Below are positions 7,198 through 15,125 of a stretch of 49,400 bases of DNA, piece by piece. How positions within the stretch are numbered: position 1 is the first letter of the stretch; every line of letters starts with the position of its first letter. A program made the translations under genes and the position numbers. Source of the DNA: an uncultured Lachnospiraceae bacterium (GTDB lineage: Bacteria > Bacillota > Clostridia > Lachnospirales > Lachnospiraceae); assembly GCA_947631625.1 (NCBI GenBank), contig CANRMA010000020.1, positions 1 to 49,400 of the forward strand. Direction: 5' to 3'. The notes below the pieces were generated by a model. That model saw only the letters and a list, made by a program, of their open reading frames with translations, was not told the DNA's origin and did no database searches.

Positions 7198-8346
7198 ATG
7201 GGAAGACATGGCGAAAATATAAGGAAACGCAGTGACGGGCGTTGGGAGGCGCGCTATATGGCATATGATGAGGGAAAGGGAGGTAAGATCTGCCGTTCCG
7301 TATATGGGCATACGTATGAAGAAGCAAAGGCAAAACGCGCCGCAGCTTCAGGAATGTCTGCGTTCTTGATCAAAACGGGAAATGTTTCGGCGCAGGATGC
7401 GGACGGGCTGCAGGGCATTGCTTTTGGAACGGCGGCGCTGGAATGGCTGGCCGCCGTGAGATCGGAGCATAAACAGTCCACCTTTGAGAAATATAACTTT
7501 ATTTATCATAATTATCTTGAAACTCCGTTCAGCGGCATCATGCTTTGGCAGGTTACGGAAAAGATCGTCCGGGACAGGCTTGCATCCTGCGGGGCAGCAT
7601 CGGAGAGCCTGCAGAAAAGCATCTATGGCGTGCTGAACGGGATCCTGCGTTATGCGGCGGGCCGCTATCATGCGACGCTTCCGGAAATAAAAAGACCGTC
7701 CGTGAAGGCGCAAAGGAAAGAAGCGGGAACGTTTACCAGATCCGAGCAGACAAAGCTTCTGTCGGTCCTCTGCGCCAACACGGACCGTTTCAAACTGGGA
7801 GTGCTGTTATGCCTTTTTACGGGCCTGCGTCTTGGAGAATTATGCGCCCTGAAATGGACGGACATTGATTTTGCAAATAAGACACTCTCCATAAAAAGGA
7901 CCGTTCAGAGACTTTATGCAGAGGACGCCGGCACAAAGACGGCTTTGATGGAAACTTCTCCCAAAAGCGGCAATTCAAAACGCGAGATCCCGCTGCAGGA
8001 CGCCATGATCGCGCTGCTTTCGGATCACCGGAACGGGAAAGCATATGTATTCGGCGGCGATAAGCCGCTTGATCCGAGGACCATGCAGAACCGTTACAAA
8101 AAGATCTTAAAAGAAGCGGGCGTGTCCTATAAAAATTTCCACACCCTGCGCCATACATATGCCACAAACCATATCGAAGGCGGGACGGACATAAAATCAT
8201 TGAGCGAGATGCTGGGGCATTCCAGTGTAAAGATCACCCTGAATTATTATGCGCATCCGTCCATGGACACAAAGCGCATGTATGCGGACGACCTGTGCAG
8301 ATTTTATGCCCGGCTTCATGGTCAGGTTGCGGGTAGGGCCGGTTAA
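7198..8346 (+). CDS. Tyrosine recombinase/integrase
   Basis: A 382-residue phage-integrase-family protein. Residues 1-50 form an AP2-like arm-binding domain (RKRSDGRWEARY), and 75-160 the SAM-like core-binding domain. The catalytic domain has all expected residues: R211 (TGLRLGE), K256 (SPKSGNSKREIPL), H315-x-x-R318 (HTLRHTYAT), H341 (LGHSS) and Y351 (TLNYYAH). The start is supported by AACGGAGGA. The gene is bracketed by perfect 29-bp inverted repeats whose dyad structure suits this enzyme class, so it probably inverts its own segment. It is richer in G and C than the flanking relics and the later glycan genes. It could instead be the integrase of a lost element; no att direct repeats were seen. 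Confidence 0.9.
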   Translation: MGRHGENIRKRSDGRWEARYMAYDEGKGGKICRSVYGHTYEEAKAKRAAASGMSAFLIKTGNVSAQDADGLQGIAFGTAALEWLAAVRSEHKQSTFEKYNFIYHNYLETPFSGIMLWQVTEKIVRDRLASCGAASESLQKSIYGVLNGILRYAAGRYHATLPEIKRPSVKAQRKEAGTFTRSEQTKLLSVLCANTDRFKLGVLLCLFTGLRLGELCALKWTDIDFANKTLSIKRTVQRLYAEDAGTKTALMETSPKSGNSKREIPLQDAMIALLSDHRNGKAYVFGGDKPLDPRTMQNRYKKILKEAGVSYKNFHTLRHTYATNHIEGGTDIKSLSEMLGHSSVKITLNYYAHPSMDTKRMYADDLCRFYARLHGQVAGRAG

Positions 8347-8377
8347 GAGATCCTGTAATAATGAGGGATCGCAGGGC

Positions 8378-8406
8378 CTTTTCGCAGACGCGCGCAATCT
8401 GCGAAA
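8378..8406 (-). repeat. Right 29-bp inverted repeat of the predicted invertible segment
   Basis: Exact reverse complement of 6914-6942, 31 bases after the recombinase stop codon and 149 bases before the next start. It carries the same dyad with core CGCGCGCAA. It has no T-tract on the plus strand, so it is not a terminator for the recombinase. Confidence 0.9.
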
Positions 8407-8555
8407 GATATTTTCGGCCGGGTCTGCTTTTCCGGTGAAGACGTTCCAAAGAAAAGCCGCACAGTTATCATTATCGGCGTGACGGGCCGTTTTATCAAGA
8501 ATGCGCATAAGAAAACAGAGATGACATTTGCCTGTTGTCGGGAGATGGGAACAGT

Positions 8556-9917
8556 ATGAGAAAAAAACAGAAGCGGGAGATATTGGAGATCCTGCATACG
8601 CTTGCCGCGGCGCATGAGGCGGTGAAAGTCTCCGCTGACAGGGGAGACATCCGGGAAGCCCGTGACGTCCTGACACAATGCCAGCAGGCCGCCGTCGCAG
8701 TGGGCGCCAGCATTGAGCAGACCGAGGGCGAGGGGCATACAGCGGTCTCATGCCTTGAAGGATACTGCGAGACGCTGTTCCGCATATATGAGTCATTGGA
8801 GTCGGGCGGCTGCAGCGCAAATAAGGCATGCCGGATGCTGCAAAAACAGCTTGTAAAAATCGAGAACATTGTAAAAAATGACATAAGTGTCAGAAAAGAA
8901 GCCGTTTTCTTCCCGTACAAGGCAAGCATGTGGGATTCACTGGAAAGCGTGTATCTGGCATTGAAGGAAGATCCGGGATATGACGCTTACTGCGTGCCGA
9001 TCCCGTATTTTGAGCTGAACCCCGATCACAGTTTCGGGGAGATGCGCTATGAAGGGGATCAGTATCCCAAAGGCATAGAAGTCACTGACTGGCAGGGATA
9101 TGGATTTGAAGAAAGGATGCCGGATGAGATCTATATCCATAACGGATATGACGAGTGCAACCTTGTCACAAGCGTCCACCCGCGCTTTTATTCAAGCAAC
9201 CTGAAAAAATATACGGACATGCTTGTGTATATCCCCTATTTTGTCCTGGGTGAGATCGAGCCTGACGATCAGGCGGCGGTCGACTCCATGAAGCATTTCA
9301 TATGGGTGCCGGGCGTTATTTATGCGGATAAGGTGATCGTCCAGTCTGAAAAGATGAAGCAGATCTATGTGAACGAATACATAAAGGCGGCAAAAGAAAG
9401 CGGCCTGAGGGGCGAGCATCTGGACAGGAGATATCTGGAACGGAAGATCAGCGGCGCGGGTTCGCCGAAACTGGAACGGGCGCGGCGTATCAGGAAAGAA
9501 GAACTTGACATACCGCAGGAATGGCGGAAGATCATACAAAAACCTGACGGCGCGGACAAAAAGATCATTTTTTATAACACGAGCATAAATGCGCTCCTGG
9601 AGCACGGGGATAAGATGCTGGAGAAAATGGAACGCGCCTTTGCGATATTTAAGGAGCACAAAGATGACGTGGCGCTTCTGTGGCGTCCCCATCCGCTGAT
9701 CCCGTCAACGATCCGGGCCATGCGCCCGCAGCTCTGGGCGGGATACGTAAGGATCGTTGAGAGATACATACGGGAAGGCTGGGGCATTTATGATGACAGC
9801 GCGGACATTGACCGCGCGGTGGTATTGAGCGACGCCTATTACGGCGACGGGAGCAGCGTCGTGCAGTTGTGCAGGGAGCGCGGGATGCCGGTCATGATAC
9901 AGAATGTGGATGTATGA
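8556..9917 (+). CDS. CDP-glycerol glycerophosphotransferase-like protein
   Basis: A 453-residue protein, counting from the ATG at 8556 (GGAG 11 bases upstream) rather than the TTG at 8535. Residues 1-110 are an alpha-helical, coiled region. From about 113, VFFPYKASMWDSLESVYLAL begins a GT-B-like CDP-glycerol transferase (TagB/SpsB-type) fold. It includes DEIYIHNGYDECN, WVPGVIYADKVIVQSE, KKIIFYNTSINALLE and the late WRPHPLIPST block, then YGDGSSVVQLC. TagB-type enzymes add glycerol-phosphate to wall or surface glycans; the real substrate here is unknown. No promoter is visible in the 149 bases after the inverted repeat, so transcription probably depends on the invertible segment. It ends 28 bases before the dead TnpB gene, suggesting co-transcription. 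Confidence 0.75.
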   Translation: MRKKQKREILEILHTLAAAHEAVKVSADRGDIREARDVLTQCQQAAVAVGASIEQTEGEGHTAVSCLEGYCETLFRIYESLESGGCSANKACRMLQKQLVKIENIVKNDISVRKEAVFFPYKASMWDSLESVYLALKEDPGYDAYCVPIPYFELNPDHSFGEMRYEGDQYPKGIEVTDWQGYGFEERMPDEIYIHNGYDECNLVTSVHPRFYSSNLKKYTDMLVYIPYFVLGEIEPDDQAAVDSMKHFIWVPGVIYADKVIVQSEKMKQIYVNEYIKAAKESGLRGEHLDRRYLERKISGAGSPKLERARRIRKEELDIPQEWRKIIQKPDGADKKIIFYNTSINALLEHGDKMLEKMERAFAIFKEHKDDVALLWRPHPLIPSTIRAMRPQLWAGYVRIVERYIREGWGIYDDSADIDRAVVLSDAYYGDGSSVVQLCRERGMPVMIQNVDV

Positions 9918-9945
9918 AGATGCGGACATATGGGGATGCAGGCGC

Positions 9946-11382
9946 ATGAAGACAGATGAGATCATTACCAAAACAGCCGCGCTCTACAGCGGGCCGCTGC
10001 CGGATGAGACGATGGAGTCCCTCCGGGGGATCGCCCGGGACTACTGCAAGGTAAAAAATTATGTGTACGGGCGCTATTCCGGCGTTGCAAACGTAAACCG
10101 TCTGACGCCAGTATATACCGTTTTAAACGAGATGCGGCGCTGCGGGCTCAGACAGCAGCTCGGTCTGCCGGCGGTATATTATGAACTCGCCGTTTCCGAG
10201 GCGGTCGGAGATATCAAAGGCATGTGGGGCGTCCTCAGGAACAGGCTGCGCGAGCTGATAAGTGAAAACGGGAATCTAAGCGGAGAAGACCGGCTTTATC
10301 TTAGGACCGTTTTGAAAATAAACAGCGTGTTTGCGGCGGTATTGAACCGACAGGAGTATGAAATGCCTGACAGGGCAAAAGATATGGAGCTTGATGTCAA
10401 AAGGCTGAACAACCTGCTCTGCAGGATGGTAAGACGGCATCTGAAGACTCCGTCGCAGCAAAAAAACGACTTTTTTACAGTGTCGCCAAACGGATACAGA
10501 TCGGATGAGAAGGGACTGTATCTGACAGGCAGGACGCCGCGCAGACGCATCTTTATCCCCGTCAAAGGGATCGGGGGAGCGGACAGACAGCTTAGGATCA
10601 TTATCAGGGAAGATGATGTAAGGATCACATTCCCCGTCGATGTGGAGGCGCGCAAAAAGGGAAACTACACCAATACGGTCTATGCATATATCGGTTACGG
10701 AGACATGCTGACGCTTTCCAACGGAAACGTATACGGAAAGGGGCTTGGCAGCCTGGTCACTCCGGAGACGGAGCGGCTTTCGGAGAAAAATAACGAGCGC
10801 GGCAGGATCTATGCCGCATACCGTAAGAAGGCCGGACGATATAAAACGGCAGAAGAAAGGAACATTGAAAGACCTGCGGGAAATGATTTTGCCGCAGCAA
10901 AAGAAACGCCGGACGAGAGTTTAAAAAAGAGACTGGAAGAAAACAACCTGGGAAGGAAAAAATACGATGAACAGAAACGCCGGGCGAGGGAAAAGACGCA
11001 GAATTTCATCAATGCGGAATTAAACCGCATGTTCCGCGAGGAAAAGCCTGAAAGGATCGTGATCACAAGACCCGTAACGAAGGACCGGGCAAAAAATCAT
11101 TCCAAAGCGTTCAACAGGAAAACGTCAAGAAACTTCCGCGGTTATATCCGGGATCAGATCGCATTTAAATGCCGTCTGAATGCGGTGGAAATGACAGAGA
11201 TCAGTTCCAAAGGAACGGGGAGCATATGTTCAAACTGCGGAAACGAGGGAAAGCGCGTGAAAGAAGGATTTATCTGTGAGGCCTGCGGATACCGCAGTTC
11301 AACAGCGGTCAATTCAGCCAGGAATATAGAGAGAATTGCAAAGACCGGGGGAATGAAACATGACCGGGGGAATGAAACATAG
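9946..11382 (+). CDS. Nuclease-dead TnpB homologue (TldR-like, RNA-guided DNA-binding protein)
   Basis: A 478-residue IS605-OrfB/TnpB family protein. The helical N-terminus and wedge region are followed by the split RuvC domain and an intact zinc finger (C428, C431, C444, C447). All three RuvC acidic positions are replaced. RuvC-I reads YAYIGYGDMLTLSNG where active relatives have IGIDKGYxxLIxTSSG (Asp to Tyr248). RuvC-II reads ERIVITRPVTK for xxIVxEDL (Glu to Thr374). RuvC-III reads CGYRSSTAVNSARNI for CGYxxxADxNAAxNI (Asp to Ala454). The rest of the fold is well kept, so this is not random decay. No TnpA gene is adjacent. Dead TnpB proteins (TldR) are established RNA-guided repressors. The start at 9946 gives a 28-base gap to the transferase gene; an ATG at 9904 is possible. 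Confidence 0.88.
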   Translation: MKTDEIITKTAALYSGPLPDETMESLRGIARDYCKVKNYVYGRYSGVANVNRLTPVYTVLNEMRRCGLRQQLGLPAVYYELAVSEAVGDIKGMWGVLRNRLRELISENGNLSGEDRLYLRTVLKINSVFAAVLNRQEYEMPDRAKDMELDVKRLNNLLCRMVRRHLKTPSQQKNDFFTVSPNGYRSDEKGLYLTGRTPRRRIFIPVKGIGGADRQLRIIIREDDVRITFPVDVEARKKGNYTNTVYAYIGYGDMLTLSNGNVYGKGLGSLVTPETERLSEKNNERGRIYAAYRKKAGRYKTAEERNIERPAGNDFAAAKETPDESLKKRLEENNLGRKKYDEQKRRAREKTQNFINAELNRMFREEKPERIVITRPVTKDRAKNHSKAFNRKTSRNFRGYIRDQIAFKCRLNAVEMTEISSKGTGSICSNCGNEGKRVKEGFICEACGYRSSTAVNSARNIERIAKTGGMKHDRGNET

Positions 11383-11572
11383 GACGGAGTGAAAAGCGCC
11401 TTGGGAGATAATTATGGAATAGATAAAAATGAGATAGAAAATGAAGAAAATCCATGTCGTGGTGAAAATACCGTGGAATCATGAAAAAGCAAAGTTGGGA
11501 AGAAATGAGATAAAACTGCATGCCCTGAGAATGAACGGGAGAACCGTTTGAACGGCCGGGCCGTATCGCAGG
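11300..11572 (+). ncRNA. Predicted omega/guide RNA of the dead TnpB
   Basis: TnpB guide RNAs arise from the 3' end of the gene and the following bases, ending in the guide. Here the 170 bases after the stop are non-coding and structured: TCGTGGT/ACCGTGG around loop GAAAAT, then a final hairpin AACGG-GAGAA-CCGTT (11534-11548), followed by TGAAC. The guide would begin near 11554 with GGCCGGGCCGTATCGC. The 5' limit is a guess within the coding region, and the exact scaffold-guide border is inferred from the final hairpin. Confidence 0.5.
11343..11380 (+). repeat. Perfect 19-bp tandem duplication at the end of the dead TnpB gene
   Basis: The unit at 11343-11361 is repeated exactly at 11362-11380. 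It changes the C-terminus (…KTGGMKHDRGNET) and lengthens the region expected to form the 5' part of the guide RNA. With one copy the protein would end KTGGMKHRTE. Confidence 0.9.
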
Positions 11573-11790
11573 AAACAGCGTTTATGATATAAGCGGATGG
11601 GAAACTGTCCGGACGGCGTTATCAGGGATCTTCGAGATCCTGCTTGTACGCCAGGACCGCGGCTTTATGCGGAGCGAACTGCGTCAAAGGTGTGAAGGAT
11701 GCCTTTTGCGCGGAGGCGGGATAGCCAAGCTAATTCTTATGATGATGTAAAATATTTTATTTATTACAGCAAATGAGAGGTAAGAAAAAG
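11573..11790 (+). other. Leader of the glycan cluster with nested hairpin
   Basis: About 220 bases without a gene. A nested inverted repeat spans roughly 11614-11662 (GGCGT/ACGCC, CAGG/CCTG, GATCT/AGATC around a TCG loop) and has no T-tract. Composition changes abruptly near 11735 from GC-rich to AT-rich, marking the right edge of the recombinase/dead-TnpB module. No convincing promoter consensus was found for the glycan cluster. Confidence 0.4.
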
Positions 11791-13314
11791 ATGGAGTATA
11801 TCATTGTACAGGCGGGCGGAAAAGGCACGCGCTTAAAATATCTGACGAAAAACAAGCCCAAAGCGCTCGTTCCAGTGGATAATCTTCCAATGATTTTTCA
11901 TCTGTTCAGGAAGTACCCGGACAAGCGGTTTGTCATTATAGCAGATTACAAAAAAGAAGTTATGCGCCAATATTTGGATGTATTTGCGGATGTAAAGTAT
12001 CAGGTCGTCGATGCACAGGGTACTGGGACATGCTCAGGCGTCAGACAGGCGCTGCAGCTGATCCCAGACAAAGAGCCGTTTATGTTGGTATGGTCTGATC
12101 TGATCCTGCCAGAAAAATTCGCACTGCCGCAGGGATATGAAGGCAGCGGAGATATTCCAGACAAAAATTATATAGGGCTTTCACAGACATTTCCATGCAG
12201 ATGGAGATATGAAAACGGCGAATTTGAGGAAAAATCATCCAAGGAGCACGGAGTGGCAGGATTTTTTCTTTTCAAGGATAAGCAATGCCTGGCAGGGATG
12301 CCTGAGAGCGGCGAGTTGGTGCGTTGGATGCAGGAAAACAAAATGTCATACAGCACAGTCGGACTTGCAGGAACAAGGGAATTTGGCATTCTTGAAGAAT
12401 ATGAGAAGCTTGAAAAAGAAAAATGCAGGCCGTTCAATAAGATTACGTCAGAGGACGGCATCCTGACGAAAGAACCCATAGACAAGCAGGGAGAAAAGCT
12501 TGCCGCCAAGGAATGTGCATGGTATGCGAAAGCAAGGGAAAAGGGAATAAGCATACTGCCGCAGATATATAACACTAAGCCTCTGCAAATGGAATACATA
12601 CATGGCAGGAATATATACGAGTGCGACCTCTCGCACGCACAGAAAAAGGATATTTTGGAGCAGTTGGTACATTCGCTAAAGAAGCTCCATTTGTCGGAGA
12701 CAAGGGCGGCGGACACATTCAGCATAAGGGAAGCGTATTTTAGCAAGACATTTGACAGGATCGGCAAAATACAGGACTTAGTGCCATTTGCAAGAGACAG
12801 GGAAATCTTGGTGAATGGACGAAGGTGCAGGAATGCCTTTTACCATAAGCCTGAACTGGAGCGGGAAGCGCAGCGGCTAGCATTGTCCTGCGGACAGTTT
12901 GCATTCATACATGGCGACTGCACGTTCTCAAATATGATGCTGCGGGAAAATGGTAAGCCTGTGCTGATCGATCCGCGTGGATATTTCGGATATACAGAGC
13001 TTTACGGGGATGTCCGCTATGACTGGGCGAAGATGTATTATTCTATTGTCGGTAATTATGACAGGTTTAATCTGAAGGAATTTAAGCTCGAGATAGGGGA
13101 ATCAGCAGAGGAAGGCGTAAGCCTTGAGATAGCGTCAAACCATTGGGAAGACATGGAAAAGGAGTTCTTCGCGCTGACTGGCGCGGATGAGCGCGAGATA
13201 CGGCTGCTGCATGCCCTCATCTGGCTGTCGCTTACAACTTATGCATGGCAGGATTATGATTCTGTATGTGGAGCGTTTTATAATGGATTGTACTATTTAG
13301 AAGAAGTTTTGTGA
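11791..13314 (+). CDS. Bifunctional sugar/choline-type nucleotidyltransferase and kinase
   Basis: A 507-residue fusion. Residues 1-230 are a nucleotidyltransferase: MEYIIVQAGGKGTRLKYLTK with the GGxGTRL phosphate loop, KPKALVPV, and the metal site VWSDLI. Residues 280-507 are an aminoglycoside/choline-kinase-like phosphotransferase with FAFIHGDCTFSNMM (Brenner-type HGDxxxxN) and VLIDPRGYFG (metal Asp). Together it resembles a LicC-LicA fusion that would phosphorylate a small alcohol or sugar and activate it with CTP or another NTP. Substrate unknown. I take the ATG at 11791 because GAGAGG (11775-11780) lies ten bases before it; an upstream ATG at 11773 overlaps that ribosome site. It ends ten bases before the SIS gene. 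Confidence 0.8.
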   Translation: MEYIIVQAGGKGTRLKYLTKNKPKALVPVDNLPMIFHLFRKYPDKRFVIIADYKKEVMRQYLDVFADVKYQVVDAQGTGTCSGVRQALQLIPDKEPFMLVWSDLILPEKFALPQGYEGSGDIPDKNYIGLSQTFPCRWRYENGEFEEKSSKEHGVAGFFLFKDKQCLAGMPESGELVRWMQENKMSYSTVGLAGTREFGILEEYEKLEKEKCRPFNKITSEDGILTKEPIDKQGEKLAAKECAWYAKAREKGISILPQIYNTKPLQMEYIHGRNIYECDLSHAQKKDILEQLVHSLKKLHLSETRAADTFSIREAYFSKTFDRIGKIQDLVPFARDREILVNGRRCRNAFYHKPELEREAQRLALSCGQFAFIHGDCTFSNMMLRENGKPVLIDPRGYFGYTELYGDVRYDWAKMYYSIVGNYDRFNLKEFKLEIGESAEEGVSLEIASNHWEDMEKEFFALTGADEREIRLLHALIWLSLTTYAWQDYDSVCGAFYNGLYYLEEVL

Positions 13315-13323
13315 GGTAAAAGT

Positions 13324-13908
13324 ATGATTGCTTATTTTGAAAAACAATTGGCAGAATTTGACCGTTCTATTCATTCTTTGGACGAAAAGCTATTCAGCAG
13401 ATGGGTGGATGAAGCTGTGGCAACGCTGCAGGGCGGAAAGAAGATAATCGTTTCAGGACTTGGAAAAAATGTCCCTATCTGCGATAAGTTTGTAGGCTCT
13501 ATGGTGTCTATGGGGTTGGAGGCGTATTTCCTTCACACCAATTCGGCAGTGCATGGCGATATGGGAATTGTCAAGGATGGCGACATGGTGATCATTCTCA
13601 CAAAGAGTGGGGAGACGGAAGAGTCCATCTATCTGGCAAGGCTGCTAGAGGGAAGGAATGTAAACCTGTGGCTGCTGACATTTGAAAAAGACAGCACATT
13701 GACAAGAGAGATACAAAACAGTGTAATACTGGAGCTTGGGCATGAAGGTGACTTGTGGAACATTATGCCGAACAATTCCACCACCGTAAACCTGATCGTG
13801 TTGCAGGGGCTTGCAATGATGATAGCCAAAAAAATGGAGCTGCCGATAGAGGATTTTAAGCGAAACCACCCAGGTGGGGCAATTGGCAAGATCATGGGAT
13901 TCAAATAG
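13324..13908 (+). CDS. SIS-domain sugar-phosphate isomerase (KpsF/GutQ-like, no CBS domains)
   Basis: A 194-residue single SIS domain. It shows KIIVSGLGKNVPICDKFVGS, the phosphate-binding TKSGETEE, and the C-terminal signature RNHPGGAIGK that marks arabinose-5-phosphate isomerases (KdsD/KpsF/GutQ). Full-length KpsF proteins carry two CBS domains after this point; here they are absent, as in some capsule-locus versions. The usual reaction interconverts ribulose-5-phosphate and arabinose-5-phosphate, the first step towards Kdo. A ten-base gap to the nucleotidyltransferase suggests one operon. An alternative is 6-phospho-3-hexuloisomerase, but the HPGGAIG motif argues for KpsF type. Confidence 0.8.
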   Translation: MIAYFEKQLAEFDRSIHSLDEKLFSRWVDEAVATLQGGKKIIVSGLGKNVPICDKFVGSMVSMGLEAYFLHTNSAVHGDMGIVKDGDMVIILTKSGETEESIYLARLLEGRNVNLWLLTFEKDSTLTREIQNSVILELGHEGDLWNIMPNNSTTVNLIVLQGLAMMIAKKMELPIEDFKRNHPGGAIGKIMGFK

Positions 13909-13950
13909 AAAATTAATGACTCAAATAAAGAAAAATGGAGGACGGTGGAT

Positions 13951-15111
13951 ATGGGAAATGTTTTGTTTGGGGCAGGATATTTCGGTGCCATGGCGTTGGA
14001 GGAATATGGCAGGGAAAAAATAGATTTCTTTTTAGACAATAATGAATACAAGGAAAAACAGAATGTAAATGGAGTGCCGATTCGTATATTTTCAAAAAAT
14101 ATTGAGCATATAAGAGGAAAGCATATTATAGTATGCGTAAAAGCGTACCCAGAGATTGTTAATCAGCTTGAAAGAAATGGGATAACAGATTATGAAATTT
14201 ATCATGCTGTTATGATGCTTAGTGGATATTACAGCAAAGATATATTAATTGAAAATCCATATGAGGAAGGAAAAGAAAGGGATTTAGCAGAGGCAGACTG
14301 GATAAGAAAAAACGATGGTAAACTAAAAAAGGAATTTATTAATCAGAAAGTTTTGCAGTATGTAAAACAAAATCATTTATTTCATCATATAGAAATTGAA
14401 ACAATCAATCGATGCAATGGAATATGTTCTTTTTGCCCGATTAATTCATTGGCAGATACTAGAGAAAAAAAGATTATGTCGGAAGCTCTCTTCCATAAAA
14501 TTATTAATGAGTTGGCAGACATAAATTATTCAGGCAGAATAGCGCTTTTTTCAAATAATGAACCATTGTTGGATGATAGAATTATTGAGTTTCATAAATA
14601 TGCAAGAGAAAAATTGCCAAATGCGAGAATGCATTTATTTACAAATGGCACATTGCTGAATAAAGAAAAGTTTATTGCATTGACGAAAATATTGGATGAA
14701 TTAATTATTGATAATTACCAGCAGGATTTGAAATTGATTTCTGCAAGTAGAATGGTTGAAGAGTATGCTTCAGAACACCCGGAAATTAAGGAAAAAGTGA
14801 CTATCGTACTGCGTAAGCCTAATGAGATACTGACATCCAGAGGAGGAGATGCACCAAATCGTACTCAGGTAAATATACAAAAAGGAATTGCCTGTGTTCA
14901 TCCATTTCAGCAAATGGTAATACGACCTGATGGAAAGGTGTCCTTGTGCTGTAACGATCCGCTTGGGAAATGCACTTTAGGTGATGTTTCAAAAAGCAGA
15001 TTATTGGATATTTGGAATGGTAATGAATATATGAAGGTTCGGAGGCTCATTTTAGGAGGAAGGGAGAACCTTGAACATTGTAAAAAATGTGATGTATTTT
15101 CATTGGATTAG
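13951..15111 (+). CDS. Rossmann-like domain fused to radical SAM/SPASM enzyme
   Basis: A 386-residue protein. Residues 1-90 form a Rossmann-like unit (VLFGAGYFGAMAL, IDFFLDNN) that recurs in other proteins of this cluster. Residues 140-300 are a radical SAM domain with CNGICSFC (C155, C159, C162, CxxxCxxC) and FSNNEPLLD. The C-terminus is a SPASM-type region: CVHPFQQMVIRPDGKVSLCC, KCTLGD and HCKKCDVF. Such enzymes bind one SAM-cleaving 4Fe-4S cluster plus auxiliary clusters and do radical chemistry on peptides or sugars. The substrate is unknown; a surface sugar is plausible from context. I chose the ATG at 13951 because GGAGG (13937-13941) lies nine bases upstream; the GTG at 13945 is too close to it. 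Confidence 0.8.
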   Translation: MGNVLFGAGYFGAMALEEYGREKIDFFLDNNEYKEKQNVNGVPIRIFSKNIEHIRGKHIIVCVKAYPEIVNQLERNGITDYEIYHAVMMLSGYYSKDILIENPYEEGKERDLAEADWIRKNDGKLKKEFINQKVLQYVKQNHLFHHIEIETINRCNGICSFCPINSLADTREKKIMSEALFHKIINELADINYSGRIALFSNNEPLLDDRIIEFHKYAREKLPNARMHLFTNGTLLNKEKFIALTKILDELIIDNYQQDLKLISASRMVEEYASEHPEIKEKVTIVLRKPNEILTSRGGDAPNRTQVNIQKGIACVHPFQQMVIRPDGKVSLCCNDPLGKCTLGDVSKSRLLDIWNGNEYMKVRRLILGGRENLEHCKKCDVFSLD

Positions 15112-15125
15112 GAAAGGTAAAGAAT

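Noticed and set aside
8411..8432. Seven-base match (GGCCGGG) to the proposed guide just after the right inverted repeat, suggesting autoregulation.
   Set aside because: Only seven bases match before mismatches begin. About six such matches are expected by chance in this window on both strands, so it is not evidence of a target.
8197..8929. Long minus-strand open frames opposite the recombinase and transferase genes.
   Set aside because: They are a by-product of GC-rich codons on the coding strand; translations are rich in Arg, Pro, Cys and His and lack starts with ribosome sites.
11614..11662. The nested hairpin before the glycan cluster as a riboswitch or terminator.
   Set aside because: No T-tract follows, and no known riboswitch landmark was seen. 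It may belong to the right boundary of the recombinase/TnpB module.
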